Both the position numbers and the translations under genes were made by a program. A stretch of DNA of 64,000 bases, taken from Corynebacterium hansenii (GTDB taxonomy: Bacteria > Actinomycetota > Actinomycetes > Mycobacteriales > Mycobacteriaceae). Positions 35,705 to 44,250 of this stretch are shown piece by piece. The notes under the pieces were generated by a model, which saw only the letters and a program-made list of their open reading frames with translations, was not told where the DNA came from and searched no databases. Location: positions 1,116,001-1,180,000 of the forward strand of contig NZ_CP047211.1 in the NCBI RefSeq assembly GCF_030408795.1. Direction: 5' to 3'. Each line of letters begins with the position of its first letter. Position 1 is the stretch's first letter.

Positions 35705-37437
35705 CGGAATCACCTCAGCCCGATCACGCGTCGGGACCGGCGCCGCTGCTGTCGATGCGCGGAGTGGACATCGCCTTCGGCGGAAAGAAGAACCCGTCGC
35801 CGACGGTCTTCGGCGTCGACCTGGACATTTATCCGGGCGAGACGGTGGCCGTCGTCGGCGAGTCGGGGTCCGGCAAGTCGACGCTGGCGCATTCGATCAT
35901 CGGGCTGCTGCCCGGCGGCGGGCACGTCACCGGCGGCACGATCACCTTCGACGGCGAGGACATCACCAACGCCGGCGACCGCCGCATGACCGCCTTGCGC
36001 GGGGCGCAGATCGGCCTGGTCCCGCAGGACCCGATGTCGAACCTGAACCCGGTGTGGAAGGTCGGCCACCAGATCAAGGAGTCGCTGCGCGCCAACGGCA
36101 TCGCCTCCGGTTCGAAGGCCCACGCCAGGGCGATCGAGCTGCTGGAGGAGGCCGGGCTTCCCGACGCCGCCCGCCGCATCGACCAGTACCCGCACGAGTA
36201 TTCCGGCGGCATGCGCCAGCGTGCGCTCATCGCCATCGGGCTGGCGGCGCGGCCGAAGCTGCTCATCGCCGATGAGCCGACGTCGGCGCTGGACGTGACG
36301 GTGCAGCAGCAGATCCTGGACCACCTCGACGGCCTGACCGAGGAGCTGGGCACGGCGGTGCTGCTGATCACCCACGACCTGGGCCTGGCGGCGGAGCGCG
36401 CCTCGCGCATCATCGTCATGAGCCAGGGGCACGTGGTCGAGTGGGGCCCGGCCCTCGAGATCCTGCAGGATCCGCGGCACGAGTACACCAAGCGCCTGGT
36501 CGCGGCGGCCCCGTCGCTGCGCGCCCGGCGCGATGATGTCCTCGATCTCCGCGCGGAGGTCCGCGAGGAGGCGATGGTCCAGGCGACGGAGGTCGTGGAA
36601 GAGCACGACGTCGCGCCCGAGGTGCCGATCCTCGAGGTCCGCGAGCTGACGAAGGTGTTCGACGTCCCGGGCAGCCGCCCGTGGCGGAAGGACAAGTTCA
36701 CGGCCGTCGACGACGTGTCGTTCTCCATGCCGCGCGGCACCACGACGGCCATCGTCGGCGAGTCCGGTTCGGGCAAGTCAACGGTCGCCCAGATGGTGCT
36801 GGGGCTGCTGGAACCGACGTCGGGCACGGCGACCTTCGACGGCATCGACGTGGCCGAGCGCTGCGCCGGCCGGCGGGGAGAGTCCGGCGAACTGGATTTC
36901 CGGCGCCGCGTTCAGCCGATCTTCCAGAACCCGTACGGTTCCCTCGACCCGATGTACTCGGTGTACAACACCATCGCGGAGCCGCTGCGCATCCACGGCA
37001 TCGGCGACGAGAAGTCGCGGCAGGCGCGCGTCAACGAGCTGCTCGACCGCGTGTCCATTCCCCGGCAGATGGCGCACCGTTATCCCGGTGAGCTGTCCGG
37101 CGGCCAGCGCCAGCGCGTGGCCATCGCCCGCGCCCTGGCGCTGAACCCGGAGCTGGTGGTGTGCGACGAGGCGGTCAGCGCCCTGGACGTGCTCGTGCAG
37201 TCGCAGATCCTCGACCTGCTCAATTCGCTGCAGGCCGAACTCGGGCTGTCCTACCTGTTCATCACGCACGACCTGGCGGTGGTCAAGCAGATCGCCGACC
37301 AGGTGCTGGTGATGGAGAAGGGCAGGATCGTCGAGACCGGCCGCACCGATGAGCTCTTCGAGAACCCGAAGGAGCAGTACACCCGCCGCCTGATCGACTC
37401 GATCCCCGGCGGCAGCATCGAGCTCCACGCGGGGTAG
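35701..37437 (+). CDS. Peptide ABC transporter ATPase, fused DppD-DppF
   Basis: A 578-residue protein joining the two ATPases that are separate proteins in many bacteria. The first domain has Walker A GESGSGKST, signature YSGGMRQRALIAIGL and Walker B LLIADEPTSALD. A charged linker follows at about residues 275-300. The second domain has its own GESGSGKST, LSGGQRQRVAIARAL and VVCDEAVSALD, with ITHDLAVVKQIADQV. Both sites look active. Fused forms are common in actinobacteria. The GTG at 35701 overlaps the permease stop. A terminator follows. Confidence 0.94.
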   Translation: MTESPQPDHASGPAPLLSMRGVDIAFGGKKNPSPTVFGVDLDIYPGETVAVVGESGSGKSTLAHSIIGLLPGGGHVTGGTITFDGEDITNAGDRRMTALRGAQIGLVPQDPMSNLNPVWKVGHQIKESLRANGIASGSKAHARAIELLEEAGLPDAARRIDQYPHEYSGGMRQRALIAIGLAARPKLLIADEPTSALDVTVQQQILDHLDGLTEELGTAVLLITHDLGLAAERASRIIVMSQGHVVEWGPALEILQDPRHEYTKRLVAAAPSLRARRDDVLDLRAEVREEAMVQATEVVEEHDVAPEVPILEVRELTKVFDVPGSRPWRKDKFTAVDDVSFSMPRGTTTAIVGESGSGKSTVAQMVLGLLEPTSGTATFDGIDVAERCAGRRGESGELDFRRRVQPIFQNPYGSLDPMYSVYNTIAEPLRIHGIGDEKSRQARVNELLDRVSIPRQMAHRYPGELSGGQRQRVAIARALALNPELVVCDEAVSALDVLVQSQILDLLNSLQAELGLSYLFITHDLAVVKQIADQVLVMEKGRIVETGRTDELFENPKEQYTRRLIDSIPGGSIELHAG

Positions 37438-37445
37438 CCCCGCTT

Positions 37446-37489
37446 GACGACGCCCGTTCCCGGCCATCCAGGCCGGGGCGGGCGTCGTC
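37446..37489 (+). terminator. Terminator after the peptide importer operon
   Basis: Inverted repeat GACGACGCCCG/CGGGCGTCGTC (37446-37456 and 37479-37489) with a second CCCGGCC/GGCCGGG stem inside. It could serve both converging genes. Confidence 0.6.
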
Positions 37490-37502
37490 GGCGTTACGGT
37501 GG

Positions 37503-38444
37503 TCAGTCCTCCGGCTCGTTCCACGCCTCCCAATCGTCCATCTCGTCCTCCAGCTGCAGGATCGCCTCGCGGAACGCGCCGTCGGACAGTCGCATCTCGC
37601 CCGCGATCGGATGCGTCCCGTATGTCACCGCCTCGATCTCCATCTCGCCGCCGTCCCAATGCATGAACCACACCCCGGGCATGCCGGTCGGATCGGCGGC
37701 GTCGGCGGAGAATTTCATGAGCAGCTCGATGGCGGTCAGGTCGCACGGCTCGGCCAAGCCGGTGGCGAGGATCTCGTGGCGGTTCGGAATGGCGAACAAC
37801 AGGCCGTGGCCCAGGGAGTCGCCCCATCGCGACTCACGGCGAACGCCGCCGATGACTTTCCGGATCGCCGCCGGCACGAACGGCAGCTTCGAAGCCACCA
37901 GATTCGAGTCTCCCTTGAACGACCACAGCATCGCCCCGGTCTCCGGGTGGGCCATGAGGTCGACGTCGCAGTGCAGCAGCTCGGTGTTCTTGCGGGCGGC
38001 GTCGTAAAGCAGATCCAGGTCCCTGCCCTCCACCTGGAGGTCGGAGAGGTACGCCAGATGCTGTCCCATCTTCATTTGCAGCACTTCATGAAACGGGCCG
38101 AACTTCCGGGAGTAGGTGTAGGCCTCTGGCCCGACCTCGGCGGGCAGCTCCCACACCAGGCGGGAGTAGGTGTTCTTCAGCAGATCCACCTCGTCGATCG
38201 AGGGGAAATCCGGCACGCCGTCGATCGCCGGCTTGATGAAGTCCTCGATGATGCGCCGCCACTTCGTGCGCGGTGCGCCGCCGAGAATGTGCTCGAGATT
38301 GTGCGTGTCGAAGATGGTTCCGTCGCCCAGTTTCAGGCGGGCCCCGTCGCCGTCGTCGGCGATCACCTCGACCCGGATGCCGGACCATTTCAGCGTGCGG
38401 ATGATCATTCCCAGTGACGGCCGCGCCGTCGTCGTTTCCCCCAT
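37503..38444 (-). CDS. Conserved hypothetical protein, cytosolic
   Basis: A 313-residue soluble protein with no signal peptide or membrane helix. The N-terminus (SLGMIIRTLKWSGIRVEVIADDGDGARLKLGDGTIFDTHNLEHIL) alternates strand and helix and contains acidic clusters. The middle and C-terminal parts are acidic (DADLLYDAARKN..., ILQLEDEMDDWEAWNEPED). I do not recognise a domain. The ATG at 38444 is favoured because a TAGTTT -10 (minus strand, 38452-38457) ends 7 bases upstream. It diverges from the next gene. Confidence 0.6.
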   Translation of the reverse strand: MGETTTARPSLGMIIRTLKWSGIRVEVIADDGDGARLKLGDGTIFDTHNLEHILGGAPRTKWRRIIEDFIKPAIDGVPDFPSIDEVDLLKNTYSRLVWELPAEVGPEAYTYSRKFGPFHEVLQMKMGQHLAYLSDLQVEGRDLDLLYDAARKNTELLHCDVDLMAHPETGAMLWSFKGDSNLVASKLPFVPAAIRKVIGGVRRESRWGDSLGHGLLFAIPNRHEILATGLAEPCDLTAIELLMKFSADAADPTGMPGVWFMHWDGGEMEIEAVTYGTHPIAGEMRLSDGAFREAILQLEDEMDDWEAWNEPED

Positions 38445-38451
38445 GGCCCGC

Positions 38452-38457
38452 AAACTA
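38452..38457 (-). promoter_or_regulatory. -10 box of the hypothetical gene, leaderless transcript likely
   Basis: TAGTTT on the minus strand ends 7 bases before the ATG at 38444. Confidence 0.45.
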
Positions 38458-38589
38458 GCCCGGCGGGCGCGTGTCCGCAGAAGTGCAGTCACGGGGGCAA
38501 CGCGACGGGGGAGGGACGGGCAGGGTGAACGCGGGTACTCTCGAACGGGAAACAAGAATCGCCCGTGCATCCGAGGAGGCCGGAGAACC

Positions 38590-39519
38590 ATGGCGCGCGC
38601 CGACGAAGATCCGCTTGACGACGATGATCGGGGAACCGGTTCGGCCAGGATGTCGCCGGCGCTGCGGGGGACGATCATCGTCGTCGCGCTGCTCGCCGTG
38701 ATCGCCGTATCCGTGGCCGTCACCGTGGCCGTGCTCAGGGGAGGCGACGGGGGCGAGGGGAAGGCCTCGGAAACGTCGGCGACGGCGCCGACGTCCGACA
38801 CGGGCGACCCGCCGCCGGAGACGGAGAGCACCGAAGAAGCCCCGGCCGTCGATTCGGCGGCGATGCTGGAGGGGGCGGGGTTCGACGTCGTCATGTCGGG
38901 GCCCGCGCCCGAGGCCGTGGACACGTGGGGCGGCTACCGCCGGGAGCGGTCGACGAATGGGCGGGTCCGCGTGTTCGAAGGGCAAGAGGCGAGCCAGGCG
39001 ACGCTCGACGGAGGGCAGTGGCCGATGTCGATGAACTCCTGCGGTGCGGCGATGTACCTCGTGGTGTTCCGGGCCGCGAACGACAACGTGTCGCTGAACG
39101 CGAGCCTGATCAATTCGGTGCGGGACGTCGTCGCCTCCGAGAGGACGTCGCGGGGGTGGATGCTGCTGACGAACTGCGCGACGCCGCAATGGGAGTTCCT
39201 GTCGTCGTCGGACGTGAGCAATCTCGGCGACGTCGTCTACGACGTCCACGAATACCGGCAGTCGGCGTCGGCGCCGGGGGCCGGAGCTGGCGCCGGAGCG
39301 CAGCCCGCGGCGGCGCCGACCGTCGTCAGGTGCATCGAGGGGACGCCCGGCCCCGCCGAGTACAGCGATGGTTCGGTGGGATTTGCCCGGGAGTGCGTGG
39401 AAACGCCCGAAGCGCAGCGGGCTCTGATGGGCGAGAGGTGCTGCGGTGGTCTCTACGGACGCCAGGAATGCGGTGAGGAGCTCTGGCAGGATCTGTGCAA
39501 TTCGGGTCCGCCCGGCTGA
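38590..39519 (+). CDS. Single-pass membrane protein with cysteine-rich outer domain
   Basis: A 309-residue protein: a short acidic cytosolic N-terminus, one transmembrane helix at about residues 27-49 (TIIVVALLAVIAVSVAVTVAVL), a Thr/Ser/Pro/Glu linker to about residue 85, and an outer domain. The outer domain holds paired cysteines (NSCGAA and TNCATP). After an Ala/Gly linker a second cluster has VRCIEG, ARECVET, GERCCGGLYGRQECGEE and DLCNSG, suggesting a small disulfide-knotted module. The function is not recognised. The ATG at 38590 follows GAGGAGGCCGGAG. leuB begins 62 bases downstream with its own promoter. Confidence 0.65.
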   Translation: MARADEDPLDDDDRGTGSARMSPALRGTIIVVALLAVIAVSVAVTVAVLRGGDGGEGKASETSATAPTSDTGDPPPETESTEEAPAVDSAAMLEGAGFDVVMSGPAPEAVDTWGGYRRERSTNGRVRVFEGQEASQATLDGGQWPMSMNSCGAAMYLVVFRAANDNVSLNASLINSVRDVVASERTSRGWMLLTNCATPQWEFLSSSDVSNLGDVVYDVHEYRQSASAPGAGAGAGAQPAAAPTVVRCIEGTPGPAEYSDGSVGFARECVETPEAQRALMGERCCGGLYGRQECGEELWQDLCNSGPPG

Positions 39520-39550
39520 TGGCGTGCGTCTCATTTGGTAGGATTGGGGA

Positions 39551-39564
39551 GTCCATATAGTGAG
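39551..39564. promoter_or_regulatory. leuB promoter with operator-like site
   Basis: GTCCATATAGTGAG contains CCATATAGT, one base different from the inverse of the ACTATGTGG core seen before ilvD and ilvB. It includes a TATAGT -10 (39556-39561) about 20 bases before the ATG, so a protein bound here would compete with RNA polymerase. Confidence 0.5.
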
Positions 39565-39581
39565 AAGGGATCCCCGCGACA

Positions 39582-40625
39582 ATGAGCGACACCACCGGCA
39601 CGCTGAAGATCGCCGTCATCGACGGCGACGGCATCGGCACCGAGGTCACCGCCGAGGCCCTCAAGGTCCTCCGCGCGACCATCGGCGACTTCGAGACCAC
39701 CGAGTATGACCTGGGCGCACGCCGTTACGAACGCAACGGCGAGCTGCTCACCGACGCCGACCTCGACAGCCTGCGCGAGCATGACGCGATCCTCCTGGGC
39801 GCCATCGGCGACCCCCGCAAGGTGCCGCCGGGGGTCCTGGAGCGCGGCCTGCTGCTGAAAATGCGCTTCGCCCTCGACCACCACGTCAACCTGCGCCCGT
39901 CGAAGCTGTACCCGGGCGTCGAATCCCCGCTGAAGAACCCGGGCGACATCGACTTCGTCGTCGTGCGCGAGGGCACCGAGGGCGCCTACACCGGCAACGG
40001 CGGGGCGATCCGCGTCGGAACTCCGCAGGAGGTCGCCAACGAAACCTCGGTGAACACCCGCTTCGGTGCCGAGCGCGTGGTCCGCTACGCCTTCGAGCTG
40101 GCCATGACCCGCCGCAAGCACCTGACCCTGGTGCACAAGACCAACGTGCTGGTCCACGGCGGCGGCCTGTGGCAGCGCACCGTCGACGAGGTCGCGCGGG
40201 AGTACCCCGAGGTCACCGTCGACTACAGCCACATCGACGCCGCGACCATCTACATGGTCACCCAGCCGTCGCGCTTCGACGTCATCGTCACCGACAACCT
40301 CTTCGGCGACATCATCACCGACGAGGCCGGGGCGATCTCCGGCGGCATCGGCCTCGCCGCGTCCGCCAACATCGACGCTTCCCGCACGAACCCCTCCATG
40401 TTCGAGCCGGTCCACGGTTCGGCGCCGGACATCGCCGGCCAGGGCATCGCCGACCCCACCGCCGCGATCCTCTCGGGGGCGATGATGCTGCGCCACCTCG
40501 GCCGCGAGGACGACGCCGCCCGCATCGAGCGCGCGGTGGAGGCCGACGTCGCCGCCCGCGGTGACGCGCCCATCGTGACCGCCGAGGTCGGCGACCGCAT
40601 CGCGGCCGCCGTCGCGCAGGGGTAG
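39582..40625 (+). CDS. leuB: 3-isopropylmalate dehydrogenase
   Basis: A 347-residue NAD-dependent enzyme oxidising and decarboxylating 3-isopropylmalate in leucine synthesis. It has [10 protein letters not shown] at the N-terminus, the Arg-containing [20 protein letters not shown] block, [15 protein letters not shown], the active-site Lys in LVHKTNVL, and the metal-binding [42 protein letters not shown] follows in the NAD-binding region. Length and motifs are those of the short actinobacterial type. The ATG at 39582 lies about 20 bases after a -10 box inside an operator-like site. Confidence 0.97.
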   Translation: MSDTTGTLKIAVIDGDGIGTEVTAEALKVLRATIGDFETTEYDLGARRYERNGELLTDADLDSLREHDAILLGAIGDPRKVPPGVLERGLLLKMRFALDHHVNLRPSKLYPGVESPLKNPGDIDFVVVREGTEGAYTGNGGAIRVGTPQEVANETSVNTRFGAERVVRYAFELAMTRRKHLTLVHKTNVLVHGGGLWQRTVDEVAREYPEVTVDYSHIDAATIYMVTQPSRFDVIVTDNLFGDIITDEAGAISGGIGLAASANIDASRTNPSMFEPVHGSAPDIAGQGIADPTAAILSGAMMLRHLGREDDAARIERAVEADVAARGDAPIVTAEVGDRIAAAVAQG

Positions 40626-40641
40626 GTCCACTCCGCAAGCG

Positions 40642-40673
40642 TCCATGGGGCGGAGGTGGCGCCGCCCCATGGA
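40642..40673 (+). terminator. Terminator-like hairpin after leuB
   Basis: Perfect 12-base inverted repeat TCCATGGGGCGG/CCGCCCCATGGA (40642-40653 and 40662-40673). No T-tract follows, so termination is probable but not certain. Confidence 0.55.
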
Positions 40674-40701
40674 ACGGCGCCGGGGATTGCCCTACGGTGG
40701 G

Positions 40702-40720
40702 TCAGGTTAGGCTAAGATTA
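40702..40720 (+). promoter_or_regulatory. Strong DtxR-type iron box
   Basis: TCAGGTTAGGCTAAGATTA matches 15 of 19 bases of the DtxR consensus. It overlaps a TAAGAT -10 (40713-40718), so iron-loaded DtxR should shut off the downstream PchB-like gene. Confidence 0.75.
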
Positions 40721-40768
40721 GTCCAGTCATGAAGTAGGTCCCAACCTTTTCCACCGTCAGGATTCAGC

Positions 40769-41167
40769 ATGTCCCACGCAGACCACACCCGGCACGGCTT
40801 CGACCTCGAGCGCGCAATGGCCTCGGCGAAGGCGGACTGGGAAGCGGGTGCCACCCTGGGCACCCTTCGCCGCAACATCGACGAACTCGACGAGGAGATC
40901 GTCGCCCTGCTCGCACGCCGCCAGCACTGGGTCACCCTCGCCGCATTCGTGAAACGGGAATCCGGGGAAGAGGCGGTGCGGGCGCCCGAACGCGTCGACG
41001 AGGTCCTGGGCAAGGTGAAGGCCCTCGCTGATGAAAACGGGCTGTCCCACGACATCGCCGAACCCACCTACCGCGCTCTGATCGCCGCATCCATCGACCA
41101 TCAGCTGGGGGCGCACCGCCTGTTGCGGGCCCGGAGCACCGCCCCGCGGGTCACCGCGGGACGATGA
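40769..41167 (+). CDS. AroQ-fold enzyme: PchB-like isochorismate-pyruvate lyase or chorismate mutase
   Basis: A 132-residue all-alpha AroQ-fold protein. By eye it lines up with Pseudomonas PchB: Arg34 (LRRNIDELD), Arg51 (LARRQHWV), Lys62 exactly 11 residues later (AAFVK), the RAPERVDEVLGK...ADENGL block and Gln112 (IDHQLGAHR) match the PchB active-site Arg14, Arg31, Lys42 and Gln90. These residues are also shared by chorismate mutases, so activity is not decided, but APERV...EENGL is closer to PchB. A ~28-residue N-terminal extension is unusual. The strong iron box and the adjoining siderophore genes favour salicylate production for the NRPS. The 3' end overlaps the convergent ATPase gene by 17 bases. 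Confidence 0.75.
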   Translation: MSHADHTRHGFDLERAMASAKADWEAGATLGTLRRNIDELDEEIVALLARRQHWVTLAAFVKRESGEEAVRAPERVDEVLGKVKALADENGLSHDIAEPTYRALIAASIDHQLGAHRLLRARSTAPRVTAGR

Positions 41168-41936
41168 GGGGACCGCCCGCAACCGGATCCTCCACGATGA
41201 GGGCATCCAGGCCGAAGACGTCGGCAAGCAAACCCTCCGTGAGCACCTGCCCCGGCGACCCGGTCGCCGCGATCGCCCCCTCGTGCATGACCACCAGATG
41301 ATCCGAGTGGCGCACGGCCAGGTTGAGGTCGTGGAGGACCATCACGACCGTGCGGCCCAGGCGGTCCCGCAGAGTGCCGACCAGCTTGAGCACGTCGATG
41401 GCGTGGGCCAGATCGAGGTACGTGGTCGGCTCATCGAGCAACAGGGTCGGCGTCTGCTGGGCCAGCACCATCGAAATCCAGACCCGCTGGCGCTGCCCGC
41501 CGGACAACGACGACAACGGGCGCTCCGCCAGATCCGAGATGCCGGTCAAGGCCAGGGCCTCCGCGACCTCCATCTCGTCCGACCCCGACCACTGGCGCAG
41601 CCAACTCTGATGCGGATGGCGCCCCCTGGACACGAGATCCGCCACCACGATCCCATCCGGGGCCAACGGCGATTGCGGGAGCATCCCCACCATCCGGGCC
41701 AGCTCCCGCCGCGCCACCGACGTCACGTCGCGCCCATCGACGTGCAGGGAGCCCTCCGCCGGGTGCGTGCGCGCCAATGACTTCAGCAGCGTCGACTTCC
41801 CGCAGCCGTTGGGGCCGATCACCGTGGTGACGGCCCCCTTGGGGATGTCGACGTCGACGCCATCGAGAATGACGCCTCCGCCGTAACCGGCCCGCAGCCC
41901 GCGCGCCCTGATTCCGATTTCGGTCGTTGTGGTCAT
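41151..41936 (-). CDS. Ferric-siderophore ABC transporter ATPase (FecE/FepC type)
   Basis: A 261-residue cytosolic ATPase. Walker A is VIGPNGCGKSTLLKSL, the Q-loop MLPQSPLAPDGI, the signature LSSLSGGQRQRVWISMVLAQQTPTLLLDEPTTYLDLAHAIDVL carries LSGGQ and Walker B in the typical iron-siderophore context, and the switch is MVLHDLNLAVRHSDHLVVM. It powers the two permeases encoded upstream, its ATG overlapping the permease stop by 4 bases (ATGA). It ends the importer operon. Confidence 0.95.
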   Translation of the reverse strand: MTTTTEIGIRARGLRAGYGGGVILDGVDVDIPKGAVTTVIGPNGCGKSTLLKSLARTHPAEGSLHVDGRDVTSVARRELARMVGMLPQSPLAPDGIVVADLVSRGRHPHQSWLRQWSGSDEMEVAEALALTGISDLAERPLSSLSGGQRQRVWISMVLAQQTPTLLLDEPTTYLDLAHAIDVLKLVGTLRDRLGRTVVMVLHDLNLAVRHSDHLVVMHEGAIAATGSPGQVLTEGLLADVFGLDALIVEDPVAGGPLIVPR

Positions 41937-43033
41937 GCGGTGGTCCTCCGATTCGAGCGGATGAGCAGATGGATGAGGAACGGGGCGCCGATGGCCGAGG
42001 TGACGATGCCCACCGGCAATTCCCACGGCGCGATGCCGCGGGCGATGACGTCGGCCACCGTCACCAGCGCGGCACCCGCCGCGGCGGACGTGGCCAGGGG
42101 AGGGGACGGTACGCCGGCCAGCCGCAGCGCCAACTGGGGCGCGACGAAGGCCACGAATCCGATCGGGCCCGCCGCGGCCACCGACGACGCGGCCAATGCG
42201 ACGGCCACGAGCAACAGGGCGACCTGGCTGAGCTGGACCCGGCCGCCCAGGGCCGACGCCGTCGCCGGCCCGAGCTGCAGGACGGACAGGCGAAACGCCA
42301 TCCACCCGAACAGGCCCATGGCGACGGCGACGCACAGCGCCACCGCCGCCAGCCCCGACCACGACGCCCCCGACAGGCTGCCGGACAGCCAGGTCCGCGC
42401 CGCGGCCGCATCCCGCAGATCGGACGCCGCCATCAAGTAGATGATGTACGCCTGCAGCAGCGCCGACACGGCGATGCCGATCAGCACCAGCCGGAAGGGA
42501 TCCACGCCGCGGCGCCACGCCAGCAGCCAGATCGCCGCCGTCACCGTCAACGCGCCGGCGAACGCGGCGAGCGGGATGCCGACGCCCGACAGCGTCGGCG
42601 CCGCCGCCCCGTAACCGCCGCCGCCGAGAACCGTGCCCGCGACGATGATCGTCACCGCCATCGCCGAGGCGCCTTCGGTGATGCCCAGGACATCGGGGCT
42701 GGCCAGCGCATTGCGCGCGATCGACTGCGTCAACGCCCCGGCAATGCCCAGGGCGGCGCCCACGATCACGCCGCCCACCACCCGGGGCAGGCGCGAACCC
42801 AGCACCACCGTCCGGTCCAGCGAGGAGCCGCCGCCGAAGAGGACCTCGATGACGCGGGCCGGCGAAATCGCGTAGTCGCCCATGCCCAGGCCGACGACGA
42901 CCGTCGCCAAGCACAGGACCGCGAGGCCACCGGCGGCGAGGGCCGCACGCGGCCGCCACACCGCCGACATGCCAGCGAACCGCAGGGGCGGACGCCCCGG
43001 CACCACCGGCGGGCCGATCAATTTGGGGGTCAT
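41933..43033 (-). CDS. Ferric-siderophore ABC transporter permease (FecCD family)
   Basis: A 366-residue multi-helix permease. It has RLPRVVGGVIVGAALGIAGALTQSIARNALASPDVLGITEGAS, the FecCD signature, and AAGPIGFVAFVAPQLALRLAG near the coupling helix. About nine to ten hydrophobic helices are visible. The N-terminus (MTPKLIGPPVVPGRPPLRF) is short and polar. It pairs with the following upstream gene product; start and stop overlap both neighbours by four bases. Confidence 0.93.
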   Translation of the reverse strand: MTPKLIGPPVVPGRPPLRFAGMSAVWRPRAALAAGGLAVLCLATVVVGLGMGDYAISPARVIEVLFGGGSSLDRTVVLGSRLPRVVGGVIVGAALGIAGALTQSIARNALASPDVLGITEGASAMAVTIIVAGTVLGGGGYGAAAPTLSGVGIPLAAFAGALTVTAAIWLLAWRRGVDPFRLVLIGIAVSALLQAYIIYLMAASDLRDAAAARTWLSGSLSGASWSGLAAVALCVAVAMGLFGWMAFRLSVLQLGPATASALGGRVQLSQVALLLVAVALAASSVAAAGPIGFVAFVAPQLALRLAGVPSPPLATSAAAGAALVTVADVIARGIAPWELPVGIVTSAIGAPFLIHLLIRSNRRTTA

Positions 43034-44097
43034 GCCGTCACCAACTTCCTGCGGCGCACGACCGCGATGAAGAACGGGGCGCCGACGAACGCGAGCACGA
43101 CGCCGACCTCGAGTTCGCCCGAAGGGATGATCACGCGCCCGACCACGTCGGCGAAGGTGAGCAGCGCGGCACCGGCCGCCGCCGAGGCCGGCAGCAGCCA
43201 ACGATGGTCCGGCCCCGTGAAACTGCGGACCAGGTGGGGGACCATCAGCCCGACGAAGCCGATCGGCCCCGCCGCGGCCGTCGAGGCCCCCGCCAAAACC
43301 GCGACGATGACCATCGCCGCGATCCGGGCCACCGGGACGTTGACGCCGAGCCCCGCCGAGACGTCGTCGCCCAGGGCCAGGAGATTGAGCGTCGGGGCCG
43401 TGGCGAATCCCGCGAGGATCCCGATCGCCAGAATCGGGGCGATGGTCAGCGCCACCCCCAGATCGCCGGCGGCCACCGACCCCACCGTCCAAAACCGCAC
43501 CCGGTCGAGGGCCCGCGCATCCGACAGGACCAGCGCGGACGTCAGCGAAGCGAGCAGGGCGGTGATGGCTGCGCCCGCGAGGATGAGCGTCAGCGGGTTG
43601 AGCCCGCCCCCGAAGGAGGTCACGCCGAACACCGCGAATGCCGCGATCGCCGCGCCGACGAAGGCCAGGGCGGCCGTCGCCGGAGTGGACAGCGAGCCGG
43701 CGAGCAGCGTCCCCGCGACCACCGCGAAGGCGGCGCCGGCGGAAATCCCGAGAATCCCGGGCTCCGCGAGGGGATTGCGGGTGTGGCCCTGGATGATCGC
43801 CCCCGCCACGCCGAGCGCGGCGCCCACGGACAACGCCAGGATGGTGCGGGGCACCCGGAGGTTGGCGATGATCTCGCCGTCCGACCCGCCGCGCGACCCG
43901 GTGCGCAGGGACTCCAGGGCCGGCCCGATGGCATCGGCCAGTTGGTCGGCCGACATCGGCCTCGAGCCGATGGCCAGGCTCAGTGCCGAGGCCGCGATGA
44001 TGAGCACGGGCAGCGCGATCACCCAGCCGGATCTGCGCCGGCGGCATGGTGCGCCCGCGACTCCGGCGCTCGGGGCCCGGACGGTTGTGTGTGACAT
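43030..44097 (-). CDS. Ferric-siderophore ABC transporter permease (FecCD family)
   Basis: A 355-residue partner permease with LRVPRTILALSVGAALGVAGAIIQGHTRNPLAEPGILGISAGAAFAVV, LALGDDVSAGLGVNV (the loop before the coupling helix) and TAAAGPIGFVGLMVPHLVR. The ATG at 44097 follows CGGAGAA; an upstream frame extension lacks a ribosome binding site. It is the first gene of the minus-strand importer operon and diverges from the binding-protein gene across an iron box. Confidence 0.93.
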   Translation of the reverse strand: MSHTTVRAPSAGVAGAPCRRRRSGWVIALPVLIIAASALSLAIGSRPMSADQLADAIGPALESLRTGSRGGSDGEIIANLRVPRTILALSVGAALGVAGAIIQGHTRNPLAEPGILGISAGAAFAVVAGTLLAGSLSTPATAALAFVGAAIAAFAVFGVTSFGGGLNPLTLILAGAAITALLASLTSALVLSDARALDRVRFWTVGSVAAGDLGVALTIAPILAIGILAGFATAPTLNLLALGDDVSAGLGVNVPVARIAAMVIVAVLAGASTAAAGPIGFVGLMVPHLVRSFTGPDHRWLLPASAAAGAALLTFADVVGRVIIPSGELEVGVVLAFVGAPFFIAVVRRRKLVTA

Positions 44098-44151
44098 GTG
44101 ATTCTCCGCAATAGGGGTTGCATGGATGTTGGCCAGGACATAGGCTAGCAT

Positions 44152-44170
44152 TCAGGTTACGCAAGCCTGC
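44152..44170. promoter_or_regulatory. DtxR-like box between the divergent importer promoters
   Basis: TCAGGTTACGCAAGCCTGC matches 13 of 19 consensus bases. An adjoining CATAGGCTAGCATT suggests a second half-site. It lies between the permease and binding-protein genes and could control both. Confidence 0.6.
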
Positions 44171-44250
44171 GTTGCCTGTGAATGGTGGGCCTAAATCCCG
44201 TGCGTGGCGCGGGTGGCGCACCCCGGAACGAGTTAAGGAAACCAGATTCA

